From an uncultured Ignavibacteria bacterium (GTDB lineage: Bacteria; Bacteroidota; Ignavibacteria; Kapaibacteriales; UBA2268): 15,743 bases of DNA. The stretch lies in the NCBI GenBank assembly GCA_903911805.1, contig CAIWET010000637.1, forward strand, positions 1 to 15,743, read 5' to 3'. A model generated the notes under the pieces. It was not told where the DNA came from. It ran no database searches and saw only the letters and a program-made list of their open reading frames with translations. Of the stretch, positions 8,501 to 13,762 are shown piece after piece. Position numbers and translations under genes: made by a program. Each line of letters starts with the position of its first letter. Position 1 is the first letter of the stretch.

Positions 8501-8730
8501 ATAAGGAAATTAATATTTTTCCAAATCCAACTAATGGAATAATTAATTTAAGTAATTTATCGATTGATAAAGTTAATGAAATTGCTTTATTTAATATTTT
8601 TGGGGAAAAGATTAAGAATTTTAATATTTCCGAATCAATTAATGTAACAAATATTGAGAATGGTGTTTATCTGTTACGTATATATACAAACGAAATAGTA
8701 TATTTTACAAAAATTATTTTAATGAATTAA
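5584..8730 (+). CDS. Large secreted ASST-like beta-propeller protein with five cadherin/Ig-like repeats and T9SS sorting domain (paralog 2)
   Basis: The 1048-residue product has a signal peptide (core about 15-29, cut likely after SYS32). The ASST-like propeller (about 33-420) and Ig-like module (438-480) are followed by five tandem domains at 490-964 and a type A T9SS domain at 966-1048 ('IFPNPTNGIINLS', 'NGVYLLRI'). The first 480 residues align without gaps to the preceding gene product; a hand count gives about 70% identity over 33-420. All candidate active-site histidines are kept (125/126, 187, 222, 293, 296, 404), with Arg407. The repeats have the 'EDT ... D.D.D ... Y.P..DF.GKDTL.i.i.D..GLSDTA.IPI.V' pattern of bacterial cadherin-like/Big domains, usually surface stalks or adhesive modules. 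The difference from paralog 1 is thus essentially the inserted repeat block. A sulfotransferase role is by fold only; the substrate is unknown. Confidence 0.84.
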   Translation: MRVKLKNIVYLKWIFQRLIFILCFFLGTNSYSGSWGTYTLYSLKNGTTAQLIDLNNTVYHTWNFASTKKTGYSCYMLPGGTLVRSYLNSANSLSGGGITGGVQKVDWSGTVIWDFPYSSTTYCLHHDICPLPNGNVLMISYDVKTSAEASAAGCSSAISMWSEKIIEVQPTGTNTGTIVWEWKVWDHLCQSVNSSKSNYVTSISQHPELININYNVTQDFMHMNGLDYNEDLNQITFSAHMLNEMYIIDHSTTSAQAASHSGGNSGKGGDILYRWGNPAAYGMSGTANFNVIHDAHFIPEGNPKANYLCGFNNKGGTGSKSAFDIFLPPYNGYNYNFTTGSPYLPTTYAYRYTWSGTATQNEGNSQQLPNGNTLMNLALTGYIVEVDSNGSTVWTKTLTGSTSHAYRYSSCYTAGTIADAPTITNSGSYLSSSSGTTYQWFFNGIPINGATSQNYTPTKTGNYRVQITNSSGCESKLSTKYYFEISSFSKPEVASVTVTIPEDSSFTNSYPIVDSDVGDIFTSSILKNVSHGNANVSVIGGNLEVSYSPTANYFGKDTLKIIITDSHTLKDTAVIPINVTSVPDYPQIEESSIITDEDTPTNKRLNITDADGDIVFTYNIIKPTINGISQITLNSKVLSINYSPNSDFFGKDTLIVVIKDNSGLSDTANIPITVNAVNDAPTINSMSIITKMNTKADIQCEIIDVDNDKIFNYSILKNSNNGTSIVLIASSKLTITYTPNKDFVGQDSLILKICDNSNLCCSISIPIIVNQNAHNPVIESIALTVLEDSTNSKCTTITDIDGDKSFTYKVIKNSSNGVSDITLNNSNLCLNYSPKKDFYGLDSIKIEVFDVTKLSDTILIPINVTPFPDSPILKMSEIFTHEDTTISVCKDIIDPDDNESFTANFIKNSLNYNATFSLVGKNICLNIKTNLTYQGKDTLYIQICDNSGLQGLCDTAIVPVTVYSLTDVNELVNKEINIFPNPTNGIINLSNLSIDKVNEIALFNIFGEKIKNFNISESINVTNIENGVYLLRIYTNEIVYFTKIILMN
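7051..8475 (+). repeat. Five tandem 95-codon repeats (cadherin/Ig-like domains) inside paralog 2
   Basis: Units begin near 7051, 7336, 7621, 7906 and 8191, each 285 bp. The conserved glycine of 'F.GKD' falls at residues 555, 650, 745, 840 and 935, exactly 95 apart. The acidic 'ED' pair falls at 502, 597, 787 and 882 on the same period, while unit 3 has Met-Asn (692-693) there. The repeats are diverged in sequence, so this is old domain duplication and not a recent DNA repeat. Confidence 0.85.
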
Positions 8731-8745
8731 TTGGACTATAAAAAA

Positions 8746-9741
8746 ATGAAAAAGCTCATCTTACTATTATTAATTGCTTCTTCGATTACTAATTTGAATG
8801 CAAAATACGTAAAGTTTTCAGTAGATATGTCAGAACAGACTATAAATGCTCTTGGAGTACACGTTGCTGGGGATTTTCAGAAAATTGCTGGTTATACTGA
8901 AGATTGGAATTCTTCAATAACTACTCTAACTAAAGAAGGCAATACTTCGATTTATTCAATTGTAGTAAATATTCCAGCAAATAACAAATATGAGTTCAAA
9001 TTTATAAATGGTGACCAATTTTATGATGTTGAGTTTGTGCCAATTGAATCGCGTGTAGGTTATGAATTTAATGACAATAGATGGATTTATATTGATTCAC
9101 TTAAAAGTGATACAACAATAATTCCAGCTGTAAAGTTTGGAGGAAATGCACCTGAAGGCTACTATTTAAATAGATTCATTGTAAATATGAGTAAAGAAAA
9201 AGTAAACTCGAATGGAGTTCATCTATTTGGTACTTTTTCAAATTGGAATGCTTTGGATAATTATATGTACAGCTTTGACGGTTTAAGATATGAAATAATT
9301 CTTTACTTCAAGAACGAAGAAATTGAATTTAAATTCGTAAATGGTGATCAAACCAGCAATGCTGAATCTATTTTTGGAAGTTGTAAAAATGCAAACGGTA
9401 ATAGAACAATAAGTGTTAGTTCAGATAATATAATGATTCCTATGTGTTACGAAGAGTGTAGTTATTGTCTTTCTGATGTTGAGGTACAAATAGAATTGAA
9501 AGATGATATTATTTTTCCAAACCCTGCTAACGAGTCATTTTCAATAAAATTAGAAAATGATAAATGGTATTTAATCAGTATTTTTGATAATAATGCGAAT
9601 AATTTACAGACTTTTAAAACTTTTGGTAATTCAAATTATTTAATTAATTCTGAAAATTTTCCTGCTGGCTATTATTTCGTGAGATTAAATAATTTAACAG
9701 ATAAATCTTGTTCAGTTTCAAAATTGATAATAGGAAGATAA
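8746..9741 (+). CDS. Secreted protein with two starch-binding-like beta modules and T9SS sorting domain
   Basis: The 331-residue product has a clear signal peptide (MKKLILLLLIASSITNLNA, cut before KYVK). Two similar beta-sandwich modules follow. Module 1 (about 20-130) has 'VKFSVDMSEQTINALGVHVA', 'DWN', 'YEFKFINGD' and 'NRWIYI'. Module 2 (about 138-242) has 'FIVNMSKEKVNSNGVHLFG', 'NWN', 'IEFKFVNGD' and 'NRTISV', and ends in a Cys-rich 'CYEECSYC'. This is a recurrent secreted module in Bacteroidota that resembles CBM20/CBM48-type starch-binding folds. The C-terminus is a type A T9SS domain ('IIFPNPANESFSIKL', 'PAGYYFVRL'). No catalytic domain is present, so a ligand-binding or structural surface protein is likely. 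I chose the ATG at 8746, 15 nt after the previous stop; an in-frame TTG at 8731 would add five residues and weaken the signal peptide. VTC follows after 5 nt. Confidence 0.82.
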   Translation: MKKLILLLLIASSITNLNAKYVKFSVDMSEQTINALGVHVAGDFQKIAGYTEDWNSSITTLTKEGNTSIYSIVVNIPANNKYEFKFINGDQFYDVEFVPIESRVGYEFNDNRWIYIDSLKSDTTIIPAVKFGGNAPEGYYLNRFIVNMSKEKVNSNGVHLFGTFSNWNALDNYMYSFDGLRYEIILYFKNEEIEFKFVNGDQTSNAESIFGSCKNANGNRTISVSSDNIMIPMCYEECSYCLSDVEVQIELKDDIIFPNPANESFSIKLENDKWYLISIFDNNANNLQTFKTFGNSNYLINSENFPAGYYFVRLNNLTDKSCSVSKLIIGR

Positions 9742-9746
9742 TTTAA

Positions 9747-10550
9747 ATGTTAGAAAATAATCTAAATTTTGGTCCTATTTTAGAAAAATTTAATTCCTTT
9801 AATTTAAAAGAATTAGAGAGTATGAATTTATTGAATAGATTTGATACGAAATTCATTCTTAAATCTCAAGAATTGAATTCTATTTTAGAAAGGTTAAAAG
9901 AAGATTATCAAATTTTAGAAATAAATGGAATTAGAAATTTTAGATATTACAACATTTATTTTGACACAAAAGACTTTATGCTTTATACTCAGCATCATAA
10001 TGGTAAAACTCATCGCTCAAAAGTTAGATATAGACATTATCTTGATGCAGATAAGTGTTTTTTTGAGATTAAAACAAAAACCAGCACTTCATATACTGTT
10101 AAAAATAGGATTAGAGAAGCAAAAATTGATAAAAAAATTGAAAATTCAGCAGCAGAACTTTTAATTGATACATTATCAATCCAACCAGATCAATTATTCC
10201 CGAAATTAGTTGATACGTATAATAGAATTACTTTAATTTGTAAAAAGCAAGAGGAAAAAATAACTATTGATACAAATATATTTTTCCAAAATACAATTAA
10301 TTCAAAAGAAATTCCAAATATTGCTTTTATAGAAATAAAGCAGAAAAGATATAATTACAATTCTCCTGCTTTTTTAGCTTTAAGAGAAATGAATATCAAG
10401 CATCAAAACAAGGTTAGTAAATACTGCCTTGGAATGGTTTTGACCAATACAGTAAATAAATATAATTTTTTCAAACCAACTGTCCTTAAGTTAAATAAAT
10501 CAATGAGAGAAGAGAATGGATTTCAACTTCATGAATTTTTCGATAATTAA
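9747..10550 (+). CDS. VTC-domain (polyphosphate polymerase-like) protein
   Basis: The 267-residue product has no signal peptide and is essentially one VTC domain, the triphosphate-tunnel fold that in yeast Vtc4 makes polyphosphate from ATP. Visible signatures are 'NRFDTKFIL' (Arg31, Lys35), 'RYYNIYFDTKDFMLY..HHNGK' (66-87), the basic strand 'HRSKVRYRHY' (Arg90, Lys92, Arg94, Arg96), 'FFEIKTK' (Glu107, Lys109, Lys111), 'KNRIRE' (Arg121, Arg123), 'YNRITL' (Arg160), 'KITIDTNI' (Asp175) and 'IAFIEIKQKR' (Glu196, Lys198, Lys200). The alternating basic residues and acidic metal ligands of the tunnel are thus all present, which argues for an active enzyme. It probably acts on the cytoplasmic side of the inner membrane with the DUF4956 protein, whose gene overlaps its last 35 nt. 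Polyphosphate as product is inferred from the family; another triphosphate chemistry is possible. Confidence 0.88.
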   Translation: MLENNLNFGPILEKFNSFNLKELESMNLLNRFDTKFILKSQELNSILERLKEDYQILEINGIRNFRYYNIYFDTKDFMLYTQHHNGKTHRSKVRYRHYLDADKCFFEIKTKTSTSYTVKNRIREAKIDKKIENSAAELLIDTLSIQPDQLFPKLVDTYNRITLICKKQEEKITIDTNIFFQNTINSKEIPNIAFIEIKQKRYNYNSPAFLALREMNIKHQNKVSKYCLGMVLTNTVNKYNFFKPTVLKLNKSMREENGFQLHEFFDN

Positions 10551-11172
10551 TTCGAATACATTTTTAGTTCTAATATTTAAACTGATAATTGATTTATCAG
10601 TAATGTTTTTACTTTTTAATAAAATCTATATTAAATTTGGGAATCAAAAGAGTTATCTTTTTATGTTCGGAATTTTTAATTTGATGATTTTTTTAGTTTG
10701 CTCGCTTTTAAGCAATTTAACTCTAAGTCTTGGTTTTTCATTTGGTATTTTTGCGATTTTCTCTATTATGAGATATAGGACAATTAATATACCAATAAAG
10801 GAAATGACCTATTTATTTATTGCAATTAGTGTTGCATTGATTAATTCACTTTATAATCCAACTTTGAGTCTCTTAGAATTGATTTTTACTAATGTTGCAA
10901 TTGTTGTCTTTACTTATTTTATTGAAAGAATCTGGAGAAACAACTTTGAAGCAACAAAAATCATTATCTACGAAAGAATAGATTTAATTAAACCTCAGAA
11001 TTCAAAAGAAATGATGGAAGATTTAAAAGCAAGAACTGGTATAAATATAAATAGATTTGAAATTGGCAAAATTGACTTTCTTAAAGATGTAGCTCAGGTT
11101 AAAATTTATTTCCAAAGCGATAATATGACCGATTTTAACGGTGAAAAATATTTTGATGATGATGATGATTAA
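10516..11172 (+). CDS. DUF4956 multi-pass inner-membrane protein
   Basis: The 218-residue product has four or five hydrophobic segments (about 15-35, 46-66, 68-84, 98-113, 119-136) and a soluble C-terminal part (140-218). The stretch 'GIFAIFSIMRYRTINIPIKE' with 'MTYLFIAISVALINSL' after it is the hallmark of DUF4956. The family has no established function but is, from memory, a frequent neighbour of VTC-domain proteins. By analogy with yeast, where membrane subunits of the VTC complex carry polyphosphate across a membrane, this protein could be the membrane partner or channel; that is inference. The start overlaps the VTC gene by 35 nt and has a purine-rich GAGAGAAGAGA ahead of it; an in-frame ATG at 10531 is an alternative. 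The product ends in five aspartates encoded by (GAT)5, within which the next gene's start codons lie. Confidence 0.88.
   Translation: MDFNFMNFSIINSNTFLVLIFKLIIDLSVMFLLFNKIYIKFGNQKSYLFMFGIFNLMIFLVCSLLSNLTLSLGFSFGIFAIFSIMRYRTINIPIKEMTYLFIAISVALINSLYNPTLSLLELIFTNVAIVVFTYFIERIWRNNFEATKIIIYERIDLIKPQNSKEMMEDLKARTGININRFEIGKIDFLKDVAQVKIYFQSDNMTDFNGEKYFDDDDD
11155..11169 (+). repeat. (GAT)5 trinucleotide repeat read in two frames at a gene junction
   Basis: Five GAT triplets code for the last five aspartates of the DUF4956 protein (frame 1, followed at once by TAA). In the +1 frame the same bases supply four consecutive ATG codons (11156, 11159, 11162, 11165) that are candidate starts of the receptor gene. 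Confidence 0.85.
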
Positions 11173-13690
11173 TTTAAAGAATAATATCAAAAATATGTTC
11201 AATTTAGAAAACCTTCAAGTTAGGTGCTTAAAGTTTTCATTGCTTTTGATATTATTTTTAATAATTCAACCAAATTTACTCCAATCTCAATCAGAATCTA
11301 AAAATAAATTGTATGGCAAGATTAGTGGTAAAGTTGTTGATTCTGACTCTTCTAAAGCCCTTGCCGCCTCTAGTTGTGTCCTATTTCGATTGAGTGATAG
11401 CACCCTTATACAAGGTGTTATATCAGACAATGAAGGAAAATTTGAATTTGAAAAAGTTCCTTTTGGTAGTTATTTTATCAAAATTACTTATGTAGGTTAC
11501 AAAAACAAAAACATTAATGAAATTTCACTTTCTGAAAAGAACAACAAAATTAAACTTGGTAAAATCAAGTTACATTCAACTGATGTGGACTTGAATTCTA
11601 TTGAAATCAATGCGAATAGAGATTTTATTCAAATTGAACCTGATAAACAAATTATATATATTGATAAAAACCTTATTTCTGTTGGTGGCACTGCAGTAGA
11701 CGCTCTGAGGAGTGTACCATCTATATCAGTGGATATTGATGATAATATTAAACTCAGAGGAAACGATAATATTAAATTTCTTTTAGATGGGAAAGAATCT
11801 AATAATTTTGAATCTGATTTTTTGGAAACTATTTCAGCCTCAGATATAGATAGAATTGAAATTATAACTAATCCTTCATCTAAATATGATGCTGAATCAA
11901 ATTCTGGAATTATTAATATAATTCTTAAACAGAATAAGAAAAATGAAACAACAGCACAAATAAATTTAAATGCTGGAACTGGTGATAAATATTCTGGCTC
12001 TTTATATTGGGGGCAATCATTTAAGAAATTTTCTTATTTTATTAATTACAGTTACAAATCCAACAATATGTTCGGAGTAAGTGACCAAACTCAAGACAGG
12101 TACTCAATTTTTGATTCATCAATTACTCAAAGACATCAGAATGATTTACAAAAAAAGCGAAATCACGGATTAAGACTTGGTTTTGATTATAGCTTAAATG
12201 AAAATAATATAATATCATTCAGCGCTTTTTTAATAAATCATAATAAAGAAATTTCAAAGGATAGAAACTATTATGATTATACTAGAAGTATGGTTTTTGA
12301 TGATTATCACGAAAAGAATATTAACAATCCAAATGTTCAAAACAATTTAGATTTAAATTTAAATTATAAATTACTATTTGACAAAAATGGTCATAATTTA
12401 ACATTTAGTTCTCAATATTCACCTTCTCAAAAAGAAAATACATTTTCTTATATCCACAAATACTTTAAAGTAAATAATGGTTTAATAATAAAAAATGAAA
12501 CTCCTGATTATTTGCAAAAATCTTTAACCACTAATGATGGTTTTAATTTAACATTGCAGGCTGATTATAATCTTCCACTTTCTAAAAGTGCAAAACTCGA
12601 AATGGGTTATAAGAATTTCACTAAAAAGAATGAAATGCAATTCGAATTTGATAATCAGATAAACAATCTTTGGATTTATGACTCAACAAGAAGCAATAAT
12701 TTCAATTACAATGAAAATACAAATGCAGCTTATGCAATATTTATTGACAATTTCTTTAGATTTTCTTATCATATTGGATTGCGTGCAGAATATACAACAT
12801 TAAGTTCTAATCAAATTACTACAAATCAAACTAAAGATACTAATTATTTATATTTATTTCCATCGATTCAATTAAAATATGATTTAACACCATTTAGCAA
12901 TCTTAGACTTTCTGCTTCAAGAAGAATAAATCGTCCAAAAATGAAGCAATTAAATCCATTTGTTAATTATTCAGATCCTCAAGAACTTACATCAGGAAAC
13001 CCCAATCTAATTCCTGAGCTTACTAATCAAGGCGAATTGGGATATTTCCAAATTTTTAACAACACAACATTTTTAGCTAATTTATTTTATAAAAATTCGC
13101 AAAATTCAATAGCAACTCTGGCAATGCTTAATGATACGAATGCTGTAATTTCTTCACCTCAAAATTATTCTCATTTGACCAATACTGGATTAGAAATCAT
13201 TATTTCTCAGGATTTTTTCAAATGGTTAAGAGCAGATGCTAATTTCAGTTATTATAATTCAGATATTGTTGGTAATTTCAACAACCAAGATTTATCATTT
13301 AATAAAAATTGCTGGAATTCTAAAATGAGTATTTATTTAAATTATGGAAAATCATTGACATTCCAGATTTCAATGATTTATCATTCAAAAGAATATTCTT
13401 TGCAAACTATAAATGATGAATATTTTACGACTGATTTTGGATTAAAATATAATATCATAAAGAACAAATTAAGTTTGAATCTCAAAATAAATGATGCCTT
13501 TAAAACGATGAAAAGCGGCTATTATACTGTTGGTCCAAATTTTACAATTGACAATTTGAGATATAAAGATAGCCGTTACATAATGCTTGGTATAAATTAT
13601 ACCTTTAATGAATTATCTACTGAAGCTAAAAACAAACTTGATAATGAAGACGATGAAGAAAATTATGACAGTAATTATATTGATGAATAA
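11156..13690 (+). CDS. Outer-membrane beta-barrel receptor (TonB-dependent receptor-like) with carboxypeptidase-regulatory-like N-domain
   Basis: The 844-residue product has a hydrophobic export signal (about 24-42, followed by LLQSQS). A carboxypeptidase-regulatory-like domain follows at about 52-140 ('GKISGKVVDSDSSKALAAS ... ISDNEGKFEFEKVPFGSYFIKITYVGY'). A plug-like region spans about 150-258 ('GGTAVDALRSVPSISVD', 'LRGNDNIKFLLDGK', 'IDRIEIITNPSSKYDAESNS', 'GIINIILK'). The rest, to about 815, is a barrel rich in alternating aromatic strands ending 'YIMLGINYTF', then an acidic tail (NEDDEENYDSNYIDE). This is the layout of the Bacteroidota 'outer membrane beta-barrel family protein' class related to TonB-dependent receptors. 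No clear TonB box is visible. The start is uncertain: four ATGs in a row (11156-11167) lie inside the end of the DUF4956 gene, GTG 11141 is also in frame, and ATG 11195 would give a more usual signal peptide length. The ligand is unknown. Confidence 0.85.
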   Translation: MMMMINLKNNIKNMFNLENLQVRCLKFSLLLILFLIIQPNLLQSQSESKNKLYGKISGKVVDSDSSKALAASSCVLFRLSDSTLIQGVISDNEGKFEFEKVPFGSYFIKITYVGYKNKNINEISLSEKNNKIKLGKIKLHSTDVDLNSIEINANRDFIQIEPDKQIIYIDKNLISVGGTAVDALRSVPSISVDIDDNIKLRGNDNIKFLLDGKESNNFESDFLETISASDIDRIEIITNPSSKYDAESNSGIINIILKQNKKNETTAQINLNAGTGDKYSGSLYWGQSFKKFSYFINYSYKSNNMFGVSDQTQDRYSIFDSSITQRHQNDLQKKRNHGLRLGFDYSLNENNIISFSAFLINHNKEISKDRNYYDYTRSMVFDDYHEKNINNPNVQNNLDLNLNYKLLFDKNGHNLTFSSQYSPSQKENTFSYIHKYFKVNNGLIIKNETPDYLQKSLTTNDGFNLTLQADYNLPLSKSAKLEMGYKNFTKKNEMQFEFDNQINNLWIYDSTRSNNFNYNENTNAAYAIFIDNFFRFSYHIGLRAEYTTLSSNQITTNQTKDTNYLYLFPSIQLKYDLTPFSNLRLSASRRINRPKMKQLNPFVNYSDPQELTSGNPNLIPELTNQGELGYFQIFNNTTFLANLFYKNSQNSIATLAMLNDTNAVISSPQNYSHLTNTGLEIIISQDFFKWLRADANFSYYNSDIVGNFNNQDLSFNKNCWNSKMSIYLNYGKSLTFQISMIYHSKEYSLQTINDEYFTTDFGLKYNIIKNKLSLNLKINDAFKTMKSGYYTVGPNFTIDNLRYKDSRYIMLGINYTFNELSTEAKNKLDNEDDEENYDSNYIDE

Positions 13691-13762
13691 AATTAATAAT
13701 TTTATTCTTTAATTTTGAAAATACTTGTACTTAAGCAAGTTAAAATATATGGAGAATTTTAA
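13691..13762 (+). promoter_or_regulatory. Short spacer before the CotH gene, with a possible -7 promoter element
   Basis: This 72-nt gap is the longest within the plus-strand cluster. It holds TAATTTTG at 13710-13717, a match to the Bacteroidota -7 consensus TAnnTTTG, but no paired -33 element. A 5-bp inverted repeat ACTTG/CAAGT (13723-13740) is also present. An internal promoter for the CotH gene is possible but not shown. Confidence 0.25.
13751..13754 (+). promoter_or_regulatory. Shine-Dalgarno site for the CotH gene
   Basis: GGAG lies 8 nt before the ATG at 13763, in TATGGAGAATTTTAAATG. Most other genes of the cluster lack such a site, so this one is likely translated independently of its upstream neighbour. 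Confidence 0.6.

Noticed and set aside
8731..8745. TTG start for the starch-binding-like protein
   Set aside because: It sits directly after the previous stop, while the ATG at 8746 gives a typical MKK-type signal peptide.
13723..13740. Inverted repeat ACTTG/CAAGT as a terminator before the CotH gene
   Set aside because: The stem is only 5 bp with an 8-nt loop and no T run follows, so it is not a convincing terminator.
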